Both the position numbers and the translations under genes were made by a program. The notes beneath the pieces were generated by a model, which was not told the origin of the DNA, ran no database searches, and was given only the letters and a program-made list of their open reading frames with translations. From positions 1,056,501 to 1,120,500 of the forward strand of contig OY987252.1 of assembly GCA_963920765.1 (NCBI GenBank): a stretch of DNA of 64,000 bases, in the 5' to 3' direction. Positions 25,860 to 36,479 of the stretch are shown here, piece by piece; the stretch's first letter is position 1; each line of letters starts with the position of its first letter. This DNA comes from Ulota crispa (Eukaryota; Streptophyta; Bryopsida; Orthotrichales; Orthotrichaceae).

Positions 25860-28540
25860 ACTAACCCACAGTACAGCTTCAATTTGGCAGCATTTGAAGC
25901 TCAACTAATGGCCAAAATGGAATTGCAAGGAAGATTAGACGCAAACAGCATGAAAGATTACACAAAGTACAAGAGTATGAAGAAGGTAAAATGCACACCA
26001 AGTTTGTGTAAGGACTAACCATAGGCGCATGCTTCAGCTATGTCCAAATCCCTAACATTGTTCAGGCTTTGAGTTTTCCAATTGTCTTGCAATCAAACAG
26101 CACTCTTCAATAGCTCATATCTACTTCATTAATTTTCAGTTTCAGGTTAACCACAAAACCTAAAGCTCCCCTTCACTCTGGTCTTCTTGAAAGAGGTCAA
26201 TCAAGGACCAAGACATACACCCTTCTTCCCTCTTTTGATTCAGCTAAGAGCTCAAATGTTACACTCCGCTACTTTGTTTTCTGATGGTTACCTCCACAAT
26301 GGTCCTCAACCTTCAATTTTACCCCTAACCTCCTCACATTACAAGTCTCACAACAAATGAAACAGTCTGTAAATGAGTAACCCTCGTAGCACAGACACCA
26401 TGTGCTCAGCTATGAACCCTTGAATGCCCCACAAGACAAAATGTGGCCTCCCAAAAACTTGTTTTCAACAAATAGCATCCAAATTGAAAAAGTATTGCTA
26501 GAAAAATTGTAGAGTACGTACAAGGATGTTGCTTTTCCAAAGCTGTTTCAAACCCCCAATGTAGATCCTCCTCACTCACATTGTCAATTTTTCAATGCAG
26601 TTCTAGTAAAGGGGAGCACTTATGACTTGACATGTAAATACAGTATATTGCATTTAAATAGAATTAGAACAAAAACAAACACCCCTGGCATTAAGCTCAC
26701 CTGACACCAAAGTTGACTACTGCTTGATTGTTAACTTCCCTCTTTGCAACAACCCATCCAAAGCTAAAACCAAGCATCACTGCAAGGGCAGCAATAACTT
26801 ATTACTTTGTCAAAGCATTGCAGTAACTTGAACTCCACACTAATGCCTCAAAGTCTTACTAAATACAAGTTGAATCAAGCAATTTTGAATGAAAAAACTC
26901 GTAGGTCACAAGACAAGTAGCGCAATATTGTGCTCATACAACGAGTTATAACGGCGGACCAACAATGGAGATTTTTGATATAAACCAATGGACTCACCAA
27001 GATGCAATGTGATTGATTTGTTAGTATTGCAATACTTCCCAGTCACTGCACAATGTAACCACTCAAATTGTGAGAAGAATTTTTTCACCTATAGCATATT
27101 TTTGGCTTGATTCTGTTTAAAGAGCCTCCAATTTGTCACAAAAAGTGACAAAAATATTTGGCACTTCATACTTCCCATACAAAGTGTCTGACCTTTCAAA
27201 TATGAAAACTCAAGCAAATACTGAACGGTTGAAGATTGTTGAACCTATTTAAGGAAGCAAAGAGCCTCCACTTTGTTGGTAACTGTCCTAATCATTATCC
27301 CTAAACTTGTGCTTCCAAAACCAGCAAAGCCTAGCTGTGACAAGTTAACGCATAACTAAAGCAATTGTCTTTATCACTTAGGTGATGTTGAACACCGAGC
27401 ATACCTCCAGCAGCACACTTACAAAAATCATTTCAAGTCAATTATCCGCAACCAAAGTAACTTGGTGCCATACAAATTGTCCATCAACGCAACAAGTAAT
27501 GCAATGCGTACTCTTGCTGCACAGACACACTAAGGTTTGAAGCGCAGCTCAACTAATTAACCGAAATCCACAAACCACAATGGCCATAGAGTTGTCCCAA
27601 CTATGAGACAAGGTTGTCACGTTGAGCAACCTATCCGTCTGCCTACATACACATCCAAAGAGCCCAATTGAGGTCATGGCCCGTCTGCTGAAGCCAGGTG
27701 AACTCATAGTTGACTTTTAAAAATGGTATGAAATGATAAAAGAGACTTACTTTGTACATGCCGGTGGTGCTCATTGCTATTAGTGTAAAGTGAAAACGTG
27801 GATTCAAAGCCATGTCACGTGATCAAAATGAAAAACAATAATTTGTTTTTTCCATGTTTAGGTAAAAAAAAAAAAACCCTGAAAATGGCTTGGAAAACTC
27901 GAGACTGCAGCCACATTCATTTGAGCTGTCTTTTTGGTCCATCCGCCTGTGCAGTTTGGCAACCAAAACATGCCCAAAAAGACAACCATGCTATTAGATA
28001 GTCAACATTAAGACAATATTAGGCACTGGCAAAGACGATCAGCTTTATGCATTGCCACTATTTCATCTAGTGACTAGTGTAGGAGGGCAAGCATGCAATG
28101 GGTGGACAATGAACATTTCCAACTAGATCCTTGAAATAGCATGACTGTTTGTTATATCGGAAGAAAACCAAGTACCACTTTACGCTCCACTTTGGTCCAA
28201 GAAAACCACCTTGGTTTAATGTAGTCAAGTGAACTTACTATACATGTTGATGCAATATGGGATGATTTGGGGAGATTGATGTATTTTGGAAATTCTCACT
28301 TCTCTGGCCCATACATACACTTTAGTGTGTTTTCAACAAACTCTAAAATACCTCCTTTATGATCTTCCATCACTTACAAATTTTAGCTATGACTAAGTAT
28401 GCCCCATACATTTGGTACAAGACAAACTCCAAAAGTTAGTATGAATGAGCTAGTACAAACATAATGACACTCCATTGGTCCATCCTTCACATGAACGCAT
28501 GCATTTAGCTTGCGGTGAATGTATAAAATGTTGGACTCAG
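25860..28540. other. No gene supported
   Basis: Mixed-composition sequence with frames of at most 60-67 codons (26906-27088 minus, 27798-28001 plus) and no motif. I see no terminal repeats. Confidence 0.4.
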
Positions 28541-28541
28541 A

Positions 28542-28814
28542 TTAACGGTCCGCGCATACAATGGCACCTCTGAGATGTTGCTTTGTCCAAAGCTTTTTTA
28601 AGTTGTTAATGAATGCTTGAAAAAATCTTGGTCTCGTTATAAAACTATAATAACCCTTATAACCATGGGCACGTGGCTTCTTAGGGACCCTTGCAAAAGA
28701 ATTGAAAGACAGTCGCTCACCACCACTCCTTTTTGGAGGCACTTCATACGCCGCTAAGCAATCTTGAGTGCTTGCATGGCCTTCAGTTGGTTTTCCAATA
28801 CTCTTCACGAGCAT
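28542..28814 (-). CDS. Unrecognised basic ORF, 90 codons
   Basis: A frame with a basic, aromatic C-terminal half (RVPKKPRAHGYKGYYSFITR, AFINNLKKLWTKQHLRGAIV). The composition is protein-like, but no domain is recognised and the start is uncertain. It may be an exon of the same class of decayed elements as its neighbours. Confidence 0.25.
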   Translation of the reverse strand: MLVKSIGKPTEGHASTQDCLAAYEVPPKRSGGERLSFNSFARVPKKPRAHGYKGYYSFITRPRFFQAFINNLKKLWTKQHLRGAIVCADR

Positions 28815-29368
28815 CCAAAAATGCTAGTTGTTGTTGGTGCAGGTTGAGAGCTTCTAATATAATCAATGCTGAGCAGTCTGGTCTTGTGGCGGTACATGTG
28901 ATGCCTACGTCACTTGATCACCTCTTTATAAAAACCTAGATGAAGGAGATCATCTTCATTTTCTCAATTGGAATTGAATTGACTTTGCAAGATTGAAATC
29001 CTTTGAGGTAGAGGTGACATCCATTCAAAGGACAAACATTACGTCATGACATTTCATGCTAACACACAATCAGCAACTTTTACTATAGACTTAACAATGA
29101 TTTATATGCCTTCTCTTACGGTACATGTGCTTGGGCCACCTCTTTGCTCTTGCTTTTTTTATCCAGGAACATTTGGCAAGTGTCTCTAGTACCTCTCTGG
29201 AAAGTGTGGCCACATTTTTAAACAATTGTTAAGATTGTTTTCTTCTTGTTTGTTGCGTTAGCATGGCCTCTAGGGCAAATACAACATTTTTTTAGGCTCT
29301 TAGCCACATGTAATCAAGGTACCCCAACTAAAAGGATGACAAACATTTGGGTGTTGTTTGGCAACATA

Positions 29369-29869
29369 TTATCAACCATGTTCTGCCGCACCGTTTGCGG
29401 TTTCATTGCCCCCCCACATTTTGAGGGCTAAACCATCTTCCTTGATCTCTTTTGCATTGGATAAGGTGTCTGTGACTTCTTGTCAATTGCCATTTTTGCC
29501 CTCATTTTCAGCTTTGGCCTCTCCTTCTCATCATTCTCTCTCTAACTATTGGTCCCCTTCCGCCTAATCTTCATTCCCTTTGTTGTTGTTTTCTTCTTTT
29601 GCACTTACATCCTTGACCTGCCCTTCATCCCGTGGCTTCTCCTTCTTGTTCCTTGCATGGCAATGCGTTTGAAGGCCTTTGTCTTCTCCATTCCAAACTC
29701 TTGCCCTCTTCTACTGTAGCGTGACTTTGTTGTAAACACGTTTGTTTTGTGGATGTTACAACAAGTTGCCTTGGCACCCATTTGAATGGGAACACAATGA
29801 GACTTCGTCAATCCCACCCTTGTATGTGAGCCCGCTTGAGGATTTGGTTGATTGCGAGTGTTTACGACA
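29369..29869 (-). pseudogene. Stop-interrupted exon with a basic/acidic low-complexity half
   Basis: It begins directly after a 3' splice site (attacag) at 29870 with CRKHSQSTKSSSGLTYKGGI. It continues as DEVSLCSHSNGCQGNLL, a TAA (29758), HPQNKRVYNKVTLQ, a TAG, and KRARVWNGEDKGLQTHCHAR. A charged Lys/Glu/Asn-rich region of about 80 codons follows, carrying two further TAG and three TGA codons, and the frame ends in TGA TAA at 29374-29369. The Cys and His spacing near the start could be metal-binding, but I recognise no known finger. Several stops would be Gln or Arg before a C-to-T change. No homologue can be named. Confidence 0.45.
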
Positions 29870-30438
29870 CTGTAATTTTTATTGGGGGTGAGATTGACAA
29901 CAATTCCAATACTTCATCTCAATTCAATGTAATTTTTTTGGTTGAACCATTTAAAGTAGCTGCAGTGACAATGATACCATTTTTGATAGTCACTTTCATC
30001 AAAGGCACAAATTTGGGACCTTTGATATCAAGAAACACCGATCGCCTTCAATAAAGATGTATATCCATGAAATCCATAACAAAGTTGAGAAGTACGTATA
30101 GTTTGTTCTTCATGAAATTATTGGTGAGTGTCGACGAGGGCAAATACTAATCCATTTGTCAAAATGGAATGGTAGTTCCTAATGGGCAGCTTTACTTGAA
30201 AGTCAATGGTAAATTATTCCCCGGACTTGCACTTACGTATCGTTTTTTTTTATCACTATTGGAAAAGCACATATATTTTTTAATCGTCGAAGGGTTGAAA
30301 ATTACAATTCAGGATGAACATGTCATGGGTCATGCACGATTATTGTATGAAGATAAATTGCATAACAAACACACAAGGGGGGGGTACATTTTTTTAAAGG
30401 TTCTTACATTCAATGAAGTACCAAGTCGGAATGTTTAG
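29836..30438 (+). pseudogene. Opposite-strand coding-like frame with two TAA stops
   Basis: The plus-strand frames at 29836-30054 and 30169-30438 are in phase and connect through two TAA codons into about 200 codons, hydrophobic and beta-rich in character (FLVEPFKVAAVTMIPFLIVT, NGQLYLKVNGKLFPGLAL, EGLKITIQDEHVMGHARLLY). The first 34 bases overlap the start of the minus-strand block, so at least one of the two is not real coding there. No family was recognised. Confidence 0.3.
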
Positions 30439-30439
30439 G

Positions 30440-31560
30440 TAATGAACGAATGAATTACTGGCAAAGGGTAAGCTCCTCTGCACGGTTGCAAAATAGACCC
30501 CTCACATATCATCTAACCAATTGCATGCAAAAATGTATGCATGCAACTAATATAACTTGTTATGAATCCAACTCTATTGAAACGCTCTCCCGATAAATGG
30601 GATCATGCCTAAATGAATGGGATGGCATTGTGGTCTGGAATATGTTTCGTTCCAATTAGATGAGACCAACATCACTCATTCAAGGTCTCGGACTTACTCC
30701 TACACCTTTCACCGCTTTGGCACTTGGTGTAAAGGCTGATTGTGGGGGGGCTGATTGTGAAGGTGGGATTTGGGAGGCGCTTCACAGTACGTCCCATGTT
30801 AGGCAAAGCAAAGTTTCAGTTCTGTTGAATTGTCAGGGGCAAAAAGACGTACCGAAGAAAGGCATGAAATGTTTTGTGCAGAGTATCGGTGGGACTTGAC
30901 TTGAAGGTTAGAGAAGAGTGGTTTGACCAAAACCCTTGAGTAAATCTCACCTTTCTGAGACTAGAGCGGATGGACTGTAAAGCACCGAGTGCCGACGTTT
31001 GGTTCCAAACTGCTGGAACTATTAGATTTCAATGGGACATGAGACGTAGTGTGAAGTACGTATCAGCGGGTTCATGAAAAACAATTCGAAGTTTTGTGTG
31101 CATTTAGATGTCTCCGCCTGAAAACTTGTACCCTCGCAGTTCTAAATCTTTCAAGGTTACGGAGTCTATTCAACTTTTTAGTTATCACCACTACCTCGGA
31201 CTTTTGATTGCGAATAAACAACGACGCTACACCAAAATTACTATATACTATTGGACGTAAATTTTTTATTACAGGTGTTACTATAATTGTGTATGTTTTC
31301 AAATTACGGCGGAATACTGATTCCTCGAAATAGCATTCTTTTGATGTTGTTCAACGGTACATTCGGGCCTTGCAGCCCCGCAATCCTCAGATTTTGTTGG
31401 CGCACTCGCTCTAGTGATTTGTGGCAGTAGGGGAAATTCTGACATGCCACGTTAATCATCAGCCCACACAAAATATGCAGACGTTGATTTTGTTGGGTGC
31501 CCATTTTATGATTCGGTATTGAAAAATGCCTTATTAATTTCTATACAATAAGGAATTCAG
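30440..31560. other. Left part of a CpG-rich island, no exon resolved
   Basis: From about 30.4 kb the sequence becomes visibly richer in G+C and CpG than everything to its left and stays so to about 35.1 kb. Frames at 30660-30899 (plus), 31072-31302 and 31304-31504 (minus) are open but without recognisable motifs. It probably holds introns, untranslated regions or unrecognised exons of host genes. Confidence 0.4.
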
Positions 31561-31564
31561 AATT

Positions 31565-32045
31565 TTTCGCTCTTTTCGCGGAAAGTCAAATCCTCGTGAG
31601 AATAAATTGTTGCGCTTGCAGACGGGTTACACCGCCGAGGCCCATTGCCCAACAGGAGTTCCCCACAGCCGCGAACAGCCGCGAACGACTTAATCAATTC
31701 ATCTGTGAAAATTCACATCCCTCCGAAAAGACAAAGAAATATACACGGGTTCCGAACTCTGGGGAGGGGAGTGAATGAAGTCGTGATTTCAAAAAAGATT
31801 CGATCTTTCATTCTTTTCGACGAGGCTCGAATCTTTATTGGAATGAATTGTTGCGCTCGCGGATGGGTTACACCGCCAAGGCCCATTGCCCGATAGAAGT
31901 TCCCCACTACCGCGAACGACTTAATCAGTTCACCTGTAAGAATTCACACCCCTTCTGACAGGAATGAAGAATACGAATAAACTACCCGTGCAGAAATCAG
32001 GGTTTCGAACGAGAGTGCATGTAACAGACAAGGATTATAATTTGA
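31565..32045. repeat. Tandem duplication, 2 copies, period about 241 bp
   Basis: TTGTTGCGCTTGCAGACGGG at 31607 recurs as TTGTTGCGCTCGCGGATGGG at 31848. Flanking shared blocks include GTTACACCGCC, GGCCCATTGCCC, GTTCCCCAC and GCGAACGACTTAATCA. Copies are roughly three-quarters identical by eye and keep their CpGs, so this is an older duplication in sequence not subject to the C-to-T decay seen elsewhere. Confidence 0.8.
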
Positions 32046-32204
32046 ACTGACCTCGTTCGATTTTGGGAAGACATTGCAACGACCGCCGTACAAGGGTCTG
32101 TTAGAAATGGAGTCCGGGCAGTGCCAACAACACTCGTCGAACCCCACGAATAGCAAATACAAGAGGTTCAGAGAAACAGAACAGCGGCTGGGAGTAGACG
32201 TACA

Positions 32205-32496
32205 TGACCTTAAAGACCGCGCAGCTCCAGGTCTGAGCGCAGCTTCACGTAGACACGCTCGTGCAAGCTGAGTCGGATCAACTGCAGAGGTTCCTTCATG
32301 ATGCTGCCCCCCTCTGTGGCCATGCCTCAAAAGAAAAGAGGGATCGAGACACAACCCTAAAGACCGCGCAGCTCCAGGTCTGAGCGCGGCTTCACGTAGA
32401 CACGCTCGTCCAAGCTGAGTCGGATCAACTGCAGAGGTTCCTTCATGGTGCTGCCCCCCTCTGTGGCCATGCCTTAAAAGAAAAGAGGGATCGAGA
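32205..32496. repeat. Tandem duplication, 2 nearly identical copies, period 147 bp (49 codons)
   Basis: The unit starting TAAAGACCGCGCAGCTCCAG at 32211 recurs at 32358 with only a few differences. The period is an exact multiple of three. On the minus strand the pair is open throughout (190-codon frame 31944-32516) with the repeat [20 protein letters not shown]. On the plus strand each copy reads as a heptad-like helix ([20 protein letters not shown]) with a TGA at the same place in both copies. Which strand, if either, is coded is unresolved. Confidence 0.9.
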
Positions 32497-32558
32497 TACT
32501 GCAGCGGGAAACTCAAAACCGTGATTCACAATGATCTTCTACGTTTCTGAAGAGTAGG

Positions 32559-32855
32559 GTGAGAAACGAGACCCTATACGACATCCAGAGGAGCTGTGAG
32601 TTCGGACTGTTTCACGAGGACGACGACCGCCACAGAATTCAAGAACCAGACCCTAAACTCGGGAGAGTCCATTGGATTGCCGACGGCGGGGCACGACATA
32701 ATGTTCCCGACGCGTGGGAAATTGACCCTACACCCCTCATAAACAATGCACCTAAAACACCGATGGTCGAACGACGGATAAAAGAGAAGACGATGAAATC
32801 GACTTTCGAAGTTGGGGACTTCATGCATGTCCAAGAGTCTACCGGGACTACCTGA
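32559..32855 (+). CDS. Unrecognised ORF, 98 codons, CpG-rich
   Basis: An open frame with mixed, non-repetitive composition (MRNETLYDIQRSCEFGLFHE, LGRVHWIADGGARHNVPDAW, ERRIKEKTMKSTFEVGDFMH). It lies directly downstream of the 147-bp tandem repeat. The minus strand is also open here (32574-32876), so orientation is uncertain. No family was recognised. Confidence 0.3.
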   Translation: MRNETLYDIQRSCEFGLFHEDDDRHRIQEPDPKLGRVHWIADGGARHNVPDAWEIDPTPLINNAPKTPMVERRIKEKTMKSTFEVGDFMHVQESTGTT

Positions 32856-33086
32856 CGTGTCCGAGGTTTCTAGCAATGTGACCTGACTCGGATACTAGGT
32901 GACTCTACTTCGTGAAGTATCGGACTTTAAAGAACTCAGGTACAAAACCTACCAAGAGGCTAACTTGGTGGAGATAAATGCTATCTAGGTATTTACGAAC
33001 TTGATCCAAGTCAATTGCACAAGAAAACATCCAAGCAAGTACTGAGAAAACGATGCTTCTTTTGTCTCGCTACGCTGCCTTCTGCA

Positions 33087-33206
33087 TCAATTTCCGCTTA
33101 GAGCTCTTTGCCACAGAGCAGTTTTCCTCTGAAAACATTCAAGAACGGATGCCACGTCAGGGTATTCCTCCAACAAAAGTAGGCACTCCGAACACATATG
33201 AAGCGC
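33087..33206 (-). CDS. Probable last exon of an unrecognised host gene
   Basis: It follows a 3' splice site (tttttag|G at 33207). The 39 codons read ALHMCSECLLLLEEYPDVAS, then VLECFQRKTALWQRALSGN and a TGA. Leu, Glu and Trp placement suggests a helical, coiled or vesicle-tethering-type segment, but I cannot assign a family. The phase does not join directly to the exon at 33358-33446, so a small exon may lie between them (a candidate follows the acceptor in ctcgttcag near 33315). No stop interrupts it. Confidence 0.45.
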   Translation of the reverse strand, partial: ALHMCSECLLLLEEYPDVASVLECFQRKTALWQRALSGN

Positions 33207-33357
33207 CTAAAAATTCAAAGTCAGCACAACATCTCGAATGTGGAATGGGCATGTGAACGACCTAATGTAGCGGTACCTTTGTAACAAAGCAACAAAAAAA
33301 TTCTCAAGAAAACTGAACGAGGTATGGTCAAAAGCGCCTAGAAGCATGAAGACTTAC

Positions 33358-33446
33358 TTTTGAAAAGTTCCCTCTTCCACCGCGCTATCGAGGCGTGATT
33401 TGGTATCCAAAGCTTGATGTACACGTTCCCAAACTTGAACTATATC
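33358..33446 (-). CDS. Internal exon of an unrecognised host gene
   Basis: It is bounded by a polypyrimidine tract plus acceptor (ccaacattcag) and a strong donor (AA|GTAAGT). It encodes DIVQVWERVHQALDTKSRLD, then SAVEEGTFQ; the other two frames contain stops. The amphipathic helical pattern suggests a structural or complex subunit. It lies in the CpG-rich island with the exons at 33087, 33646 and 34175 on the same strand. Confidence 0.5.
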
Positions 33447-33645
33447 CTGAATGTTGGAAAAAAGAAAAAAAAATCAATGTTATATTACGATTCGTACATG
33501 CGATAGCAGTTGCAAGTAGAAGACGTCATAGAGACAGCAAGGCCTGGAATATATTGGAGCCAAGGACTATTCAAAAACTCTAGATCCAAGCGAATCACAA
33601 GGTGCTGCATGTTGAGTTAGAATTTTAGAGCGGTACCAATAAAAC

Positions 33646-33726
33646 CTCCTTCTTTTCAACGTTTGCAGCGACAACAAGGTCCCTGGAAACCTCAGGCATG
33701 GCTCCGGACAGGTACCGCCTCCCATT
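33646..33726 (-). CDS. Probable internal exon of an unrecognised host gene
   Basis: After the acceptor attgacag, 27 codons read NGRRYLSGAMPEVSRDLVVA, then ANVEKKE. The donor, GAG|GTTTTA, is weak, so the 3' limit is uncertain. The frame is open and CpG-containing. Confidence 0.35.
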
Positions 33727-34174
33727 CTGTCAATATGAAAAAATGAAGGACCCGTGAGTAAATCTTTACAAGAAAAAAATTAGTCTCCAAACATAATCCC
33801 TCAAACTTTTCATATTGAGTTGATTACTCCGCATGGATGAGTGGAAAACACTCACCAGACGGAACAATGTAGGCCATTAGAAGGGGATAGTTTGTATATG
33901 ACCTACTCAGAACTTGTCGTATAAAACATGAGATCCAAGTTGGATCTGGATCTACAGAAGTTCACTTGGGGTAGGTTTTGGGAAAAATCACTACAAAACT
34001 GCGTGACAAGGTGATTCCTGATCCTTTCAAATTTCACAGCCTAAACTCAAAAAGAATTTTGGTAGAATGTGCAGATATTTTACAGTTTTCGGAAACGATG
34101 GAATGCGATGTGATCAACATTTCCCATTCCATAAAATAACGATACTACCGCAAATTGCAGTTGAGAAGGCGTAC

Positions 34175-34245
34175 CATGCACAACGCCCTTGCCCATTGGA
34201 GTTGTCGCATACGGAATATGGATCTCATCTAAAAGCTCTCGCAGC
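34175..34245 (-). CDS. Internal exon resembling a thiamine-diphosphate lyase segment
   Basis: The exon is bounded by gtgctgcag and CATG|GTACG. It encodes LRELLDEIHIPYATTPMGKG, then VVH. The string IPyaTTPMGKGVV closely recalls the start of the central domain of 2-hydroxyacyl-CoA lyase, where the family has IPFLPTPMGKG. No other lyase segment, such as the ARLNW region, was found in the neighbouring sequence, so this may be a coincidental or captured exon. Splice sites and frame are intact. Confidence 0.4.
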
Positions 34246-34711
34246 CTGCAGCACACAGCACACAATCAGTCTATGAAAACTCCAAACCCTGAACCCTAAA
34301 CGGCTGGCCACTTTCTCGTTACATTCTAGAGCAGATAAGAGCATTCCTCTATTTCAATGTAGACTGAAATGCAAACCATATTTCTATGAGTGCGTAAAAC
34401 TATCACATGAAGCTTGAAACATCTAAAAAAAATTACGATAACAGTTCTGTAAGGACGACCATATACCCCTTCAAGATTGCTTCCACGGAAAACCTGGCGA
34501 ACTTTTGATGAACATTTCCAAGCGCGTTAAAACAGCTCAATCAGCACCGCTTACATTTGCCCTCTTTCTATTAAATGTCCGAATATGGAGAAACGTTTCA
34601 ATCACTTTAAAGGAGAACACTGTCGCATAGAAAGACGAGAATTTCTGAACACCGGAGAAAGCAAATTTCCGAGGACATACACTCGAACGGAATCCAGAGA
34701 GTTCCACTCAC

Positions 34712-34855
34712 ATTTTTTATGTCCGGTTCCGATTGGCTCCAGCTCCGATCGAGAGAAGAGGATGAGAAGCAACTCCGGATGCACAGCGCCGGGTCGCGCT
34801 TCTTCCGCCGCTCGCACTGCCTCCCTAACAATGAGGGCACCAAGTCCCCGTCCAT
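34712..34855 (-). CDS. Candidate first coding exon next to a telo-box
   Basis: From the first ATG downstream of the telo-box the frame reads MDGDLVPSLLGRQCERRKKR, then DPALCIRSC and a Ser-rich stretch, to a donor AAAAAT|GTGAGT at 34711. RRKKR could act as a nuclear localisation signal. A second open frame (34602-34946) begins only at TTG and is less likely. The exon is rich in CpG. Its connection to the exons farther along is inferred from strand and spacing only. Confidence 0.4.
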
Positions 34856-34944
34856 GATTAGCTTTGCGACCTATGAATGCAAATGCAATTAGCGATGGAA
34901 GCGTCCCCAATCCCGAACCCTCGAGCGATAGAGGCTCCTTCCCC

Positions 34945-34953
34945 AAACCCTAA
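34945..34953. promoter_or_regulatory. Telo-box AAACCCTAA
   Basis: AAACCCTAA lies about 90 bases upstream of the candidate start ATG on the minus strand, in a CpG-rich setting. In plants this element is common near transcription starts of housekeeping and translation-related genes. A related AAACCCTGAACCCTAAAC lies at about 34284. Confidence 0.5.
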
Positions 34954-35053
34954 TTCCAAACCTCCGTGAGTAAACCAGGGCGGCTCCACAAAAAAGATCC
35001 AGCTGTCCTCAACAGGGGCTCGGGTTATTTGACATGCCATTTTGTGAATATAA

Positions 35054-35855
35054 CTTACTGTAAGTTAGGGCGGAATCTCTCACTTTCTTCACCGCGGTTG
35101 TAGATATTCACCATCAGGAGATGGGGTTTGGGAAGTTTGAATTCAAATCTGGCCAAAGGCATCCGTATTTAGATCGAAACCGTGGAGGGGGAGGATACAA
35201 TTGAATCACTCCAAAATAGGAGGCAGATTATTATACTTGGGGAATTGATAGATGCACACCCACTGTTTGATATGTGCATACCGAAGGGGGTCAATTTTAC
35301 ATAGTCGCAAACTGTATTTGGAAAATGTGAATTTAGTTATGGATTTAGAGACATTGATTTAGGCTAGAAACACGAAGCAGGGTACGATAGAACAATGACT
35401 AGCAGGAAAGTCATGTTTTTTTACAAGCGAGGGTAAAAGTAATAACTTGCCCCTACCAAAGCTTTTCCACTCTGCATCGTTCAAATGTAACCTCCTTTGT
35501 GATTCTAGTTTAAATCAAGATTTCTAATTTCAAACCAAAAATCAAGTTCTCCAAATACAACTTGTCAATGGAAATACCTAAAATGGACCCTAACCCCCCA
35601 TCGTGCATATATTAAACCCTTGGTGTACATACAGTGAAACCCAACATAGTGCAAATTCCCTATTTGCATAATTAGTTGTAATTCTTCAATTGCATAATTA
35701 TCCTCTATGTGCACAAAATGTCTTGCATTGACCACCAATGGAGTTAATTCTATTAGAGCGGGACCACCAAAATACAACGTCATTGGTAGAAAATGGGTCC
35801 TACTCAACCAATAGTTGACCCACCTACCAATTGTACAATAGCAGAAGGAAAGAGT
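35054..35855. other. Upstream flank of the CpG island, no gene seen
   Basis: G+C falls back to the background level. A 111-codon minus-strand frame at 35565-35900 runs into the MITE at 35859 and has no recognisable motif. Confidence 0.4.
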
Positions 35856-35858
35856 GAA

Positions 35859-35988
35859 CACTACAAGGAAACCATGGTCAAATTTACAAATTGTTGACAA
35901 AGATTGTAACCTAATTTACAATATAGTGTAGATTCGGTCACAATCTTTGTCAAATGTTTGTAAATTTGACCATGGTTTCCTTGTAGTG
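35859..35988. mobile_element. CACTA-type MITE, 130 bp, with 3-bp target duplication
   Basis: It starts CACTACAAGGAAACCATGGT and ends with the inverted complement ACCATGGTTTCCTTGTAGTG. It is flanked by GAA on both sides (35856-35858 and 35989-35991), the 3-bp duplication typical of CACTA elements. The interior is nearly palindromic (TTGTAACCTAATTTAC... and ...GATTCGGTCACAA). It belongs to the same family as the element at 61153-61547. Confidence 0.9.
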
Positions 35989-35993
35989 GAATA

Positions 35994-36476
35994 AGTCCCT
36001 CTCATGGGATTCAAAGAATTTTGTGCAATGAATAATATAATGGGCATTTTATTCTTGCATTTTTGGTACATGATCTCAGATCAAGCATACCAAATTCCAG
36101 TTACTAAAAACCAAAATCCTATTTTTGGTAAATTACCTTGTGTCAAAATCATGGTTTTACAAGAAAGTTGGTTAAAAAAGCATTGGTAATGAATTTTTGA
36201 GATTTGATTGCATGGATACGTAGGAGACTTCCATATGCACATCTTTCTTCCAAACCAATATTTCCAAAAAGTTTCAAAATCCCTTCTATAGAGATTTTTA
36301 TGTTAGGGTGATCATTACCAAATTTAGTAAAAAACATGTTTCTTCATGAAAAAAAATTTGTTATCTGGCTCATACATTGTGATCAAGTTTACACCTTTAA
36401 ACATGATAATATGTTTATTTTGCCAAAAACTAATTTATTCATGGTACGAATTTCTTTGAATCCCATAAGAGGGACT
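35994..36476. mobile_element. Tc1/mariner (Stowaway-like) MITE, 483 bp, TA target duplication
   Basis: Terminal inverted repeats of about 25 bp: AGTCCCTCTCATGGGATTCA at the left and its complement, with one or two changes, at the right end. TA dinucleotides flank both ends (35992-35993 and 36477-36478). There is no coding capacity. It abuts the CACTA MITE; the two target duplications (GAA, TA) are adjacent. Confidence 0.85.
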
Positions 36477-36479
36477 TAT

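Noticed and set aside
34602-34946. 114-codon minus-strand ORF as the start of the CpG-island gene
   Set aside because: It opens only at TTG within the telo-box region; the ATG at 34855 in another frame with a good donor is a better start.
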